Part shown: one piece after another, positions 1 through 6,556 of the stretch
Layout of the letters: each line of letters begins with the position of its first letter
Position numbering within the stretch: position 1 is the first letter of the stretch
Source of the DNA: Methanobacteriota archaeon
GTDB taxonomy: Archaea; Thermoplasmatota; Thermoplasmata; RBG-16-68-12
DNA length: 13,606 nt
Assembly (NCBI GenBank): GCA_005879045.1
Contig: VBLV01000011.1
Location: 1 to 13,606, forward strand
Reading direction: 5' to 3'
Made by a program: the position numbers and the translations under genes
The notes under the pieces: generated by a model
The model's input: the letters and a program-made list of their open reading frames with translations, nothing else
Told to the model about the DNA's origin: nothing
The model's database searches: none

Positions 1-129
1 GGCGGCTCGATCCGCGAGAAGGGCAAGCTCTCTCCGGAGAACCTCGACCCGAAACCGTTCTTCCCGCTCCTTCGGAAGTTCGGGATCGACGTGAAAGAGC
101 GGGTGCGTTCGGAGCGGTCCCTCGCTTAA
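1..129 (+). CDS. 3' end of an unidentified gene (partial)
   Basis: Frame 1 is open from the window edge for 42 codons and ends at TAA (127-129). The visible tail is hydrophilic and basic, with a short segment DPKPFFPLLRKFGID near its middle, and GC-rich third codon positions suggest real coding. I do not recognise a family from so short a piece. Its stop shares bases with the stop of the convergent aminotransferase gene: the tetranucleotide TTAA at 126-129 gives TAA on both strands, so the two genes overlap by four bases. Confidence 0.6.
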   Translation, partial: GGSIREKGKLSPENLDPKPFFPLLRKFGIDVKERVRSERSLA

Positions 130-1499
130 CGGGAGTGCTTGCGCAACGCCGACTCCATCCCGTCGAGGGCCTTGTCGAGCAACGATTCCTCGATCGTCAA
201 CGGGGGCTGGATCCGGAGGACGTTCATCTCGTAGTCGTACAGCGGGATGACGCCGCCGCGGACGCAATCGAAGAAGACCTCGCGCGCGGTGTCGTTGTCG
301 CGGGCCTTCGTCCCTTTGTCGCTCACGATCTCGACGCCAATGGCCAGGCCGAGGCCACGCGTCTCGCCGACGATCGAGAGGTCCTCCCACTCCTTCACGC
401 GCTTCAGGGCCTTCCCGCCGACCCGGGCCGCGCGTTCCGGAATCCGGTCTCGTCGCATGATGTCGATCGTGACCGTCGCGGCCACACACGCGGCCGGATG
501 CCCGCCGAAGGTGGTCCCCGCCACGACGTCGTCCTTCCCCATGGATCGGTCGTTTCCGAGGACCGCGCCCAGAGGCATCAGCCCGCCCCCGAGCGCCTTG
601 CCGATCGAGACGAGATCCGGCGCGACGTCGAAATGCTCGATCCCCCACATCTTCCCGGTGCGACCGAGCCCCGCCTCGACCTCGTCCGCGATAAAGAACC
701 ATCCGTGCTCGTCGGCGAGCTTGCGAAGCCCGCGCACGAAATTCTTCGGAGGGATCCAGACGCCCGCCTCCAGGGCGACCGGCTCGAAGATCGCCCCCCC
801 GATGCGATCCGGATAGGCGACGTACCGGAGGATCTGGTCCTCCAGGAATCCGAGGCACCACTCTCCGAACTGGTCGTCCGTCATGCCCTTCGGTTTCCGG
901 TATGTCATCGGGTACGGCGCATGGACGGCGCCGCCGGAGAAGGCCTCCCAGTTCCGTCGCATGCGCGACGCGAGGGTGCCAAACGCGGTCGCTCCGATGC
1001 TGAGTCCGTGATACTGTCCCATGAAGCTCAGGATGAGCGGCCGACCGCTCGCCTCGATCGCGTGCTTGACGGCCCCTTCGGCGGCGCCCGTGCCGGAGAG
1101 CTCGAGGAACACTCGGGTCAGGTTGTTCGACGGGCGAATCGAGAGGAGCCGCTCCGCGACGTCGATCATCGGGAGATGCGGATTCATGAACAGGATGAGG
1201 AAACCGTAGCGCTCGAGGGCGTCCACGGTCGCCTTCAGGATCTCCGGATGGACGTTTCCGAGGTTGTTCGTCGCCCATTGGCTCGTGAGGTCGATGTACT
1301 CCTTGCCCTCGACGTCGTACAGGAGGGAGCCCTTCGCGGACGCGACCACGATGTCCGCGAGCTTCGTGTCGTCGGCCCAGAAGTACTTCGGATAAAGTTC
1401 GGTGTAGCGCTTCCAATACCAGTCCGCGGCGCCCTTCGTCCCGACCGGAGGCCTCGCTCCTTTCTTGGCCATCTCCGCCGGGAACGCCCGTCCGGTCAT
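126..1499 (-). CDS. Class III PLP-dependent aminotransferase (457 aa)
   Basis: This is a fold-type I, class III (ornithine/GABA aminotransferase family) enzyme, expected to move an amino group from an omega-amino or similar donor to a keto acid in the cytoplasm. Visible signatures are the phosphate-binding GTGAAEGAVKHA near residues 136-147, an SFMGQYHG segment near 158-165, ADEVEAGLGRTG at 271-282 with Asp272 expected to contact the pyridine nitrogen, and SIGKALGGG with Lys301 as the PLP lysine. Later TTFGGHPAACVAA (329-341) and the C-terminal small domain are intact, so it is full length. The family's usual DEVQTGFGRTG reads DEVEAGLGRTG here. The substrate cannot be named from motifs. The ATG at 1499 is chosen because a TATA-like box (CTTCATAAAC, minus strand) is centred about 23 bases upstream, implying a leaderless transcript. 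It is monocistronic and convergent with the partial gene at the left edge. Confidence 0.93.
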   Translation of the reverse strand: MTGRAFPAEMAKKGARPPVGTKGAADWYWKRYTELYPKYFWADDTKLADIVVASAKGSLLYDVEGKEYIDLTSQWATNNLGNVHPEILKATVDALERYGFLILFMNPHLPMIDVAERLLSIRPSNNLTRVFLELSGTGAAEGAVKHAIEASGRPLILSFMGQYHGLSIGATAFGTLASRMRRNWEAFSGGAVHAPYPMTYRKPKGMTDDQFGEWCLGFLEDQILRYVAYPDRIGGAIFEPVALEAGVWIPPKNFVRGLRKLADEHGWFFIADEVEAGLGRTGKMWGIEHFDVAPDLVSIGKALGGGLMPLGAVLGNDRSMGKDDVVAGTTFGGHPAACVAATVTIDIMRRDRIPERAARVGGKALKRVKEWEDLSIVGETRGLGLAIGVEIVSDKGTKARDNDTAREVFFDCVRGGVIPLYDYEMNVLRIQPPLTIEESLLDKALDGMESALRKHSR

Positions 1500-1517
1500 A
1501 GAGCCTTTGGGGGCGGG

Positions 1518-1527
1518 GTTTATGAAG
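1518..1527 (-). promoter_or_regulatory. TATA-like box of the aminotransferase gene
   Basis: On the minus strand this reads CTTCATAAAC and is centred about 23 bases before the ATG at 1499, slightly closer than the usual archaeal spacing but consistent with transcription starting at or next to the start codon. No Shine-Dalgarno sequence precedes the ATG. Confidence 0.45.
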
Positions 1528-1544
1528 CCCGATGAACGCCTGCG

Positions 1545-1973
1545 CTACGCCTCGAGTCCCGATTGGAGGAGAGAGCGGAAATCGTCGGAGATCGGCTTCG
1601 ACTTCTTCTTCTCGTAGTCGTACGAGACGAGGACGCTCTTCGCCCGGGCGAGGATCCGTCCGCTCCGCTTCTCCTTGATCTCGTAGCTCAGCGTGAACGA
1701 GGAGTTCCCGATTTTCGATGGCCAGACCGCCACCTGGATCTGATCGCCCCACGTCGCCTGCGACTCGAAATCGATTTCCACATGGGCCAAAATGAAGTCG
1801 ATCTCATCGAGCGTCCGACGGTTCGCGTGTTGCATGTAGAACTGCGTCCTTGCGAGCTCGATGTAGGACAAGTAGACGGCGTTGTTGACATGGCCCATCC
1901 CGTCGATGTCGCGAAATCGTAGCTGGATGTCCGTGGTGAAGCGCGTCATCCGCCGGTCGATGCCGAACGCCAT
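1545..1973 (-). CDS. Hot-dog fold acyl-CoA thioesterase (4HBT/FcbC-YbgC type)
   Basis: A single hot-dog domain of the 4-hydroxybenzoyl-CoA thioesterase family, expected to hydrolyse an acyl- or aryl-CoA thioester to acid plus CoA. The signature helix FRDIDGMGHVNNAVYLSYIE lies near residues 20-39; Asp24 in DIDGMGHVNN is the likely catalytic carboxylate. Length (142 aa) is normal. The start is uncertain. ATG at 1973 lies 21 bases after the carbonic-anhydrase-like gene stops. An in-frame ATG at 1949 (134 aa) gives the ten-residue lead usual before RFRD and sits about 30 bases after a T-rich box (CGTTTTTTG, minus strand, 1974-1982) that might act as an internal promoter. It is the last gene of the ALDH operon. 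The acyl substrate is unknown. Confidence 0.9.
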   Translation of the reverse strand: MAFGIDRRMTRFTTDIQLRFRDIDGMGHVNNAVYLSYIELARTQFYMQHANRRTLDEIDFILAHVEIDFESQATWGDQIQVAVWPSKIGNSSFTLSYEIKEKRSGRILARAKSVLVSYDYEKKKSKPISDDFRSLLQSGLEA

Positions 1974-1994
1974 CAAAAAACGTTTGGGTCGCTC

Positions 1995-2513
1995 CTATTC
2001 GTCGCGGACGAGGCGGGTGAATTCCGTGGAGAGCTCGAGAGCGACCTGCTTCGAAGGATCGCCCTTGATCGCGGGCCGCGGAGGCAGACTCGCCTTCGCC
2101 AGCTCCCGGTAGATCGGCCAGGAGAGGTCGATCCGACGCCGAAGGGTCTCATCGACGTTTCGAATGGTCTTGGCCGGGACGCCGGCAATCAAGCCGCCCG
2201 CGGAAAACTCGGCGTTCTCTCGGATCGCGGCACCACTCGCGACGACCGATCCCGGGCAGTTCATGCCGATCAAGCAATCGTCGCCTATGGAGCAGCCGTG
2301 GACCACGGCCGCGTGGCCGACCGTCACGCGTCGGCCGATCACCGCGGGCATGCCGCGATCGACGTGCACGACGGCGTTGTCCTGGACGTTCGAGTCCCGC
2401 CTGACGACGATCGAGTCGAAGTCCCCGCGCAGGACGGCGCCGTGCCAGATGCTCGCCCCTTCCTCGACGGTCACGTCTCCGACGAGGACCGCGCTCCGGG
2501 CGACGTAGATCAT
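1995..2513 (-). CDS. Gamma-class carbonic anhydrase-like left-handed beta-helix protein
   Basis: A hexapeptide-repeat (left-handed beta-helix) protein of the gamma-carbonic anhydrase/YrdA/PaaY family, 172 aa, expected to form trimers with a metal between subunits. It opens at the family's usual IYVARSAVLVGDV. It keeps SIWHGAVLRGD (21-31), NVQDNAVVH (42-50), VTVGHAAVVHGC (63-74) and GVPAKTIR. The three metal-binding histidines are His50, His67 and His72, spaced as in known members. The region after LIGM (81-84) is about nine residues shorter than I recall for E. coli YrdA, so one late coil may be trimmed. Activity could be carbonic anhydrase or, as for PaaY, thioester hydrolysis. The ATG follows the ALDH stop by four bases, so the genes are co-transcribed. 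Confidence 0.92.
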   Translation of the reverse strand: MIYVARSAVLVGDVTVEEGASIWHGAVLRGDFDSIVVRRDSNVQDNAVVHVDRGMPAVIGRRVTVGHAAVVHGCSIGDDCLIGMNCPGSVVASGAAIRENAEFSAGGLIAGVPAKTIRNVDETLRRRIDLSWPIYRELAKASLPPRPAIKGDPSKQVALELSTEFTRLVRDE

Positions 2514-2517
2514 CGTG

Positions 2518-3969
2518 TCACTCGAGGTTCACGAGGACGTTCTTGACGTGGGTGTAGAACAAGACCGCGTCGACGCCTTGCTCCTGACCGAGCCCCGACT
2601 GTTTCCACCCGAGAAACGGCGTCTGTGGGAAGGTGACCGGGAACTCGTTAATCGAGACCATACCCGCCTGCAGCCGTCGCGCGATCGCGTGCCCCTTCGC
2701 GATATCTTGCGTCCAGACCCCCGCCGCGAGGCCGTATGGCGTGTCGTTCGCCTTCGCGATGGCGTCGTCCATCTCGTCGAAGTGCCATGCCGCCACGACC
2801 GGTCCGAAGACCTCCTCGCGGGCCACGCGCGCGCGAGCCGGAGGGTCCTCGAAGATGGTCGGTCGCACGAAGTTTCCATCCTTCAGCTCGGCGGAATCTG
2901 ACCGACCGCCTCCCGCGAGAAGCTTCGATCCCTGCTCGATTCCGTCCTCGATCGCCTGGACGACATTCGCGGCGTGCTCGCGGGAGACGAGGGGACCCAT
3001 CTGCACGTCGTCCTTCAGGGGCGACCCGAGTCGCAGTTTCTCCGTCTGCTCCTTGAGTTTCGCGAGGAACGAGGGCGCGATCGACTCGTGCACGAGCAGC
3101 TTCGACCCGGCCCAGCACATCTGGCCGGCGTTCTGGAACGCGCCCCAGAGAGCCCCCTTCACGGCCCGGTCGATCTTCGCGTCCGGGAGGACGATCTGCG
3201 GATTCTTGCCGCCGAGTTCGAGGGTCGTCGGCACGACTCGATCCGCGACGACGCGGAGGAGCTGCTTCCCGGTGTCCGTGGAGCCCGTGAAGGTGACCGA
3301 GTCGACGTCGGGATGCGCCGCGAGAGCGCCGCCGACCTCCCGGCCGGGGCCCGTGACGACGTTCACGATCCCGGACGAAAAGCCCGCCGCGGTCGCCAGC
3401 TCTCCGAGCTTGAGGGCCGTGAGCGGGGTCAGGGTGGCCGGCTTCAGGACGACCGAATTGCCGGCGGCGAGCGCGGGGGCCACCCCTCGGGACGCGAGGA
3501 GCAGAGGATAGTTCCACGGAGCGATATGGGCCGTCACCCCGAGCGGCTCCCGCAAGGTGTAATCGAATCGAGCGCCCGGGACCGGGATCGTGTCGCCCTG
3601 AATTTTATCTGCTACGCCTGCATAATATTCGAACAGCTTGTAGACGTACGCGATGTCGCCCTTCGCTTCGCGCAGCGGCTTCCCGACGTTTTGGGACTCA
3701 AGCCGCGAGAGCTCGTCAAAATGGTCCCGCACCTGCTGGCCCAGGAGCCAGAGCAGTCGTCCCCGTTTGCTCGGATCCATCTCACGCCACTCCGGGGACT
3801 CGAAGGCGAGCCGGGCTGCTTCGACCGCGGCGTCCACGTCGTCCCTCGTCCCGGATGCGACGCGGGCGATCGGTCGATTCGTCGCGGGATCGAGCACCTC
3901 CGCGGTCTGCTTCGAGGACGCCGGGACCGTCTTCCCGGCAATGTAGAGGCCATGCTCGCGGACTTCCAT
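2518..3969 (-). CDS. NAD(P)-dependent aldehyde dehydrogenase (ALDH superfamily, 483 aa)
   Basis: A full-length ALDH-superfamily enzyme oxidising an aldehyde to its acid with NAD(P)+. Visible motifs, numbered from the chosen start, are PWNYPL with Asn153, LKPA with Lys176, FTGSTDTG (227-234) in the cofactor fold, LELGGKNP with general base Glu251, and NAGQMCWAG with catalytic nucleophile Cys285. The closing EVFGPVVAAW and the C-terminal PFLGWKQSGLG are present. The frame stays open up to a GTG at 4029, but that would start upstream of the TATA box at about 4001-4008. ATG at 3969 sits about 36 bases from that box and gives the standard N-terminus (GLYIAGKTV). It leads an operon with the carbonic-anhydrase-like and thioesterase genes and is divergent from the methyltransferase. 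The aldehyde cannot be deduced from motifs; betaine-aldehyde-like or aliphatic aldehydes are possible. Confidence 0.94.
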   Translation of the reverse strand: MEVREHGLYIAGKTVPASSKQTAEVLDPATNRPIARVASGTRDDVDAAVEAARLAFESPEWREMDPSKRGRLLWLLGQQVRDHFDELSRLESQNVGKPLREAKGDIAYVYKLFEYYAGVADKIQGDTIPVPGARFDYTLREPLGVTAHIAPWNYPLLLASRGVAPALAAGNSVVLKPATLTPLTALKLGELATAAGFSSGIVNVVTGPGREVGGALAAHPDVDSVTFTGSTDTGKQLLRVVADRVVPTTLELGGKNPQIVLPDAKIDRAVKGALWGAFQNAGQMCWAGSKLLVHESIAPSFLAKLKEQTEKLRLGSPLKDDVQMGPLVSREHAANVVQAIEDGIEQGSKLLAGGGRSDSAELKDGNFVRPTIFEDPPARARVAREEVFGPVVAAWHFDEMDDAIAKANDTPYGLAAGVWTQDIAKGHAIARRLQAGMVSINEFPVTFPQTPFLGWKQSGLGQEQGVDAVLFYTHVKNVLVNLE

Positions 3970-4000
3970 CGTCGCTCCGCGCCCACCATCGGGCGGAGGA

Positions 4001-4008
4001 CTATAAGC
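4001..4008. promoter_or_regulatory. Shared TATA-like box between divergent ALDH operon and methyltransferase
   Basis: The only A/T-rich patch in the 64-base divergent gap reads CTATAAGC on plus and GCTTATAG on minus. It is centred about 30 bases before the plus GTG at 4034 and about 36 bases before the minus ATG at 3969, so it fits a TATA box for either direction. On the plus side it is preceded by purine-rich GGCGGAGGA, which could serve as the BRE, making plus the likelier dominant direction. Confidence 0.5.
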
Positions 4009-4033
4009 GTGTGGCTTTCCTCGCTCCACACCG

Positions 4034-4801
4034 GTGGCCTCTTATTCCGCGCATCCGTTGCGAGGGCGCGAGGACATCGTGCCGGACGTCGTGCGCGTGA
4101 GCCGCACGCTTCCATGGCGGGAGGCGGCGAAGGAGTCCGACTCGCTCCGTCCGTTGCTCTTGGATCAGTTCCGGCATGAGGACTTTCGCGGAAAACTCGT
4201 CCTGGACGTCGGCACCGGAGAAGGGCGGCTCGCTTTCGTCGCCGCGTCGGCCGGCGCTCGCGTGGTCGGCGTGGACCTCGACCGCACGAAGCTCATGCAT
4301 GCGCGGGCCTACGCAGGCATCCGGAATATTCCGCACGTTGAATTCGTCCTCGGCGACGTCGACAAGACGCCCTACCATGAATTCGCCCGCGACGCGATCG
4401 ATGCGGTCATCAGTAACCTCTGCATGTCGCCGGAGATCGTGTGGCATTCGTCCCGGGCCCTCCGCCCGGGAGGGGCGTTCATCTTCTGCTGCCATCACGG
4501 GGACCACTGGAAGGAGACCCGACGGGGTTCCCAATGGGCGTTCTACGAGGACGCGATGACGGAGTTGCTCGAGGACAACCGCTTCGAAGTCACCTTCATG
4601 GGCGTCGACACGACCGTCGCGCGGTTCGACGAGTTGCGCGAGGTCGAGCTGTTCCTCCGCGACTCGGTCGTGCGAAAATGGGTCGAGGACGGCCGGTGGG
4701 AGGAACTCGCGGATTCGTTTGCGCAAGGCGAGAACCACTTGACGCTTTCGTATCTGGTCGTGAAGGCGCGGAAGCTCGCCGGCGCCTACCGGGCGGAATA
4801 A
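4034..4801 (+). CDS. Class I SAM-dependent methyltransferase (255 aa)
   Basis: A Rossmann-like class I methyltransferase. Motif I is VLDVGTGEG (56-64), the acidic end of strand 2 is Asp81 in VVGVDLD, motif II/III contains FVLGDVD (104-110), and AVISNL (124-129) with ALRPGGAF (142-149) are the later core motifs. A Cys/His patch, CCHHGDHW (152-159), follows the ALRPGGAF strand and is unusual; it may bind a metal or shape the acceptor site. The substrate is not recognisable, and small-molecule (biotin-, ubiquinone- or arsenite-type) methyltransferases are all possible. The GTG at 4034 is chosen because a TATA-like box is centred about 30 bases upstream; later in-frame GTG codons near 4079-4097 are possible but lack such a box. 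It is divergent from the ALDH operon. Confidence 0.85.
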   Translation: MASYSAHPLRGREDIVPDVVRVSRTLPWREAAKESDSLRPLLLDQFRHEDFRGKLVLDVGTGEGRLAFVAASAGARVVGVDLDRTKLMHARAYAGIRNIPHVEFVLGDVDKTPYHEFARDAIDAVISNLCMSPEIVWHSSRALRPGGAFIFCCHHGDHWKETRRGSQWAFYEDAMTELLEDNRFEVTFMGVDTTVARFDELREVELFLRDSVVRKWVEDGRWEELADSFAQGENHLTLSYLVVKARKLAGAYRAE

Positions 4802-4897
4802 CCGAGCGGGGCAGGTGGATTCGCATTGACCGTCGGAGCCCGACCCGAATATCGGCAAGCTCATCCGTGTTGAGGGAATTCCCACGTCGGGGGAGCG

Positions 4898-5803
4898 ATG
4901 TACCTCGGTGCCCACGTTTCAATCGCGGAGAGCATCGCGCTCGCCCCGGAGCGCGGCAAGGCGGTCGGGGCCGACGCGATCCAGATTTTTTCGCGCAGTC
5001 CACGCATGCTTCGAAATACGAAGCCGATTCCTCCGGAGGAGGCGAAGGCGTTCCAGGAGGCGATGCCCGCGAACGGAATTGCGCGCGCGATCATTCACGC
5101 GAACTATCTGATCAACCTCGCGGGGCCGGACGATAACACGCTCAACTACAGCCGCCTTGCGTTCGTTGAGGAGCTCGATCGCGCCCAGATCCTCGGAGTC
5201 CGGGACGTGATTTTCCACCCGGGAGCCCACATCGGCAGGGGCGAGGCGCACGCCATCCAGATGATTCCGGCGAGCCTGGACTGGTGCTTCGAGCACGCGA
5301 ACGCCCCGGACGTGTTCGCAGTCCTAGAGAATACGGCGGGCGCGGGCACGGTCGTCGGCTATCGGTTCGAGCAGCTCGCCGCGATGATGAAAGGCTCGGC
5401 CCATCCGGACCGCCTCGGGGTCTGCGTCGACACCTGCCACACGTTCGCCGCGGGCTACGACTTCCGGACGCGGGAAGGCTACGAGGCGCTCCTCCGGACG
5501 ATCGACGAGAGCGTCGGACTCGGTCGGATCCGGGCGTTCCACCTAAACGACTCGGTGGGCGACCTCGGATCGAAACTCGACCGCCACGCGGACATCGGGA
5601 AGGGGAAGCTCGGGAAGGAGGCGTTTCGGTTCCTCGTGAACGAGGAGCGCTTCCGCGAACTCCCGGGCTGCCTCGAATTCCCCGGGGCCGACGCCGGCTA
5701 TCGGAGGAACCTGAAGACGCTGCGGTCCCTTGTCACGGGGACGAACGCGCCGACGGCGGGGCCGCGTCCAAGCGGCAAACGAGCCGGTCGCGGAACCGCG
5801 TGA
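4898..5803 (+). CDS. nfo: Endonuclease IV (AP endonuclease family 2)
   Basis: A TIM-barrel endonuclease IV that cuts DNA 5' of abasic sites in base excision repair. The full tri-zinc ligand set can be read: His67 (HANYLINLA), His107 (FHPGAH), Glu144 (VLENTAG), Asp178 and His181 (CVDTCHTFAAGYD), His215 (FHLNDS), Asp228 and His230 (DRHADIGKG) and Glu260 (CLEFPG). These are spaced as in E. coli Nfo (279-285 aa class). The last ~22 residues after the final helix are a Pro/Gly/Arg-rich tail that overlaps the convergent DCC gene by 71 bases. The ATG at 4898 follows GGGGGAG by two bases and begins the standard MYLGAHVSI. A weak A/T patch (GAATATCG, 4847-4854) could be its TATA box, giving a short leader. 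Confidence 0.96.
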   Translation: MYLGAHVSIAESIALAPERGKAVGADAIQIFSRSPRMLRNTKPIPPEEAKAFQEAMPANGIARAIIHANYLINLAGPDDNTLNYSRLAFVEELDRAQILGVRDVIFHPGAHIGRGEAHAIQMIPASLDWCFEHANAPDVFAVLENTAGAGTVVGYRFEQLAAMMKGSAHPDRLGVCVDTCHTFAAGYDFRTREGYEALLRTIDESVGLGRIRAFHLNDSVGDLGSKLDRHADIGKGKLGKEAFRFLVNEERFRELPGCLEFPGADAGYRRNLKTLRSLVTGTNAPTAGPRPSGKRAGRGTA

Positions 5804-6122
5804 GGAATGCATAGAGTCGGTGGACCTGAACCATCAGGCCAGATGAGCCGCGAAGGAGCCGGCCAAAGCCCGCGCCGATCGGGAACGCGCCGACCAACGT
5901 GGGGACCGCGTCGCCGCCCGTCGTGACTTGACCGTTGGGGGCGACCATGTGCCACGCGTCGAGCATCCGATCCTCCGGAATTCCCTTCAGCAGCCCGCGG
6001 CCGGCTTGAATTGACTCGAACCGGATTCGCCTCCGGATGTCAACCGCGCGGATCCACCGGGAGAGCGCGCTGCAGATCCCGCAGTCGCGGTCGTACAAGA
6101 GGACGTACGACGGGCCCGCCAT
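5733..6122 (-). CDS. DCC-family (DUF393) thiol-disulfide oxidoreductase-like protein
   Basis: A small thioredoxin-fold protein of the DCC/DUF393 family, 129 aa. The eponymous motif is YDRDCGICSALSRW (10-23) with Cys14 and Cys17 as the probable redox pair. It continues with the family's IRFESIQ strand, a GGDAVPTL segment where members carry GxDAxxxL, and a C-terminal VHRLYAFLTRFRDRL helix. Function in this family is poorly defined; thiol-disulfide exchange is inferred from the CxxC. Two starts are plausible: ATG at 6122 or an in-frame GTG at 6128. A TATA-like GTTTAAGC (minus, 6151-6158) is centred 32 and 26 bases upstream of them. The last 23 codons and stop lie antisense to the 3' end of nfo. 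Confidence 0.88.
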   Translation of the reverse strand: MAGPSYVLLYDRDCGICSALSRWIRAVDIRRRIRFESIQAGRGLLKGIPEDRMLDAWHMVAPNGQVTTGGDAVPTLVGAFPIGAGFGRLLRGSSGLMVQVHRLYAFLTRFRDRLVCRLDAAPPSARSSP

Positions 6123-6556
6123 GGTCACGGAGAAAACTAGGCGGACGTGGGCTTAAACAAACGGGTCGTATCGAGAATCGTTATCCACGGACCCGCGTTG
6201 GCTGCCGCGCGAGGGACCGCCAATGATGGTCGATCCATCTTCGCTTCCGAAACGGGAATCGTAGCGGCCCGTGATCTCGGCATTCGTCCCGAGGCCCATT
6301 GCGTTCGTCTCGACGCGGAGGCTTCGAACTTCCGCCGACCGAAGATCACAGGACCCAAAGGGGCGGGCCCCACGGATGCGCGATGACGACACGCGCCCGC
6401 TGCGCGCCAGGGGAACGCGGCCCTGCCATGGGTTTGCAAGAAGCATTAAGTAGGTCGAAATCAACGTTGAAGACGGGTCGGCGGGGAGGGTCGGGCGCCC
6501 GAAGCGGCGTGCACGGCCTATTCCAAATCATCGATGCATTGGGGAGTGGAACTGCG
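6123..6556. other. 434-base intergenic region between the DCC gene and isocitrate lyase
   Basis: No gene can be supported firmly here. The DCC promoter is at its left end. A candidate TATA box for isocitrate lyase is GCATTAAGTA (6443-6452), which would give a leader of roughly 80 bases. GGGGAG (6541-6546) ten bases before the ATG at 6557 could act as a ribosome-binding site. A GGGGC/GCCCC hairpin lies at 6360-6371. On the minus strand 6153-6298 can be read as a 48-residue Gly/Ser/Asp/Arg-rich peptide ([15 protein letters not shown] near its start) with about 69% G+C at third positions. That is below the clear genes here, so it is at most a possible small ORF. The plus strand can also be read openly over the same bases with lower third-position G+C. 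Confidence 0.4.
6151..6158 (-). promoter_or_regulatory. TATA-like box of the DCC-family gene
   Basis: Minus strand GTTTAAGC, centred 32 bases before the ATG at 6122 and 26 bases before the GTG at 6128, the usual archaeal distance for a leaderless or nearly leaderless transcript. Confidence 0.5.

Noticed and set aside
135..1535. Long open frame antisense to the aminotransferase
   Set aside because: It is a high-GC shadow of a gene with clear PLP-enzyme motifs; its translation is Arg/Asp/Leu-rich with no recognisable fold.
1974..1982. T-run before the thioesterase gene as a terminator splitting the operon
   Set aside because: Six T residues alone are too little evidence, and it could equally be a weak internal promoter; the 21-base gap favours co-transcription.
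3970..4029. GTG at 4029 as the ALDH start (20 extra residues)
   Set aside because: It would place the start upstream of the only TATA-like box, and the added residues are Pro/Gly-rich and not part of the ALDH fold.
2974..4179. 401-codon open frame antisense to the ALDH gene and running into the methyltransferase
   Set aside because: It has a low-complexity Arg/Glu/Gly composition with no motif, and it conflicts with two well-supported genes.
6360..6371. GGGGC/GCCCC hairpin in the intergenic gap as a terminator
   Set aside because: There is no T-run next to it and it lies far from any gene end; such short GC palindromes are expected by chance at this base composition.
6299..6556. Upstream extension of isocitrate lyase by 86 codons
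   Set aside because: The added sequence has no similarity to isocitrate lyase and includes weak promoter-like patches; ATG at 6557 gives the canonical N-terminus.
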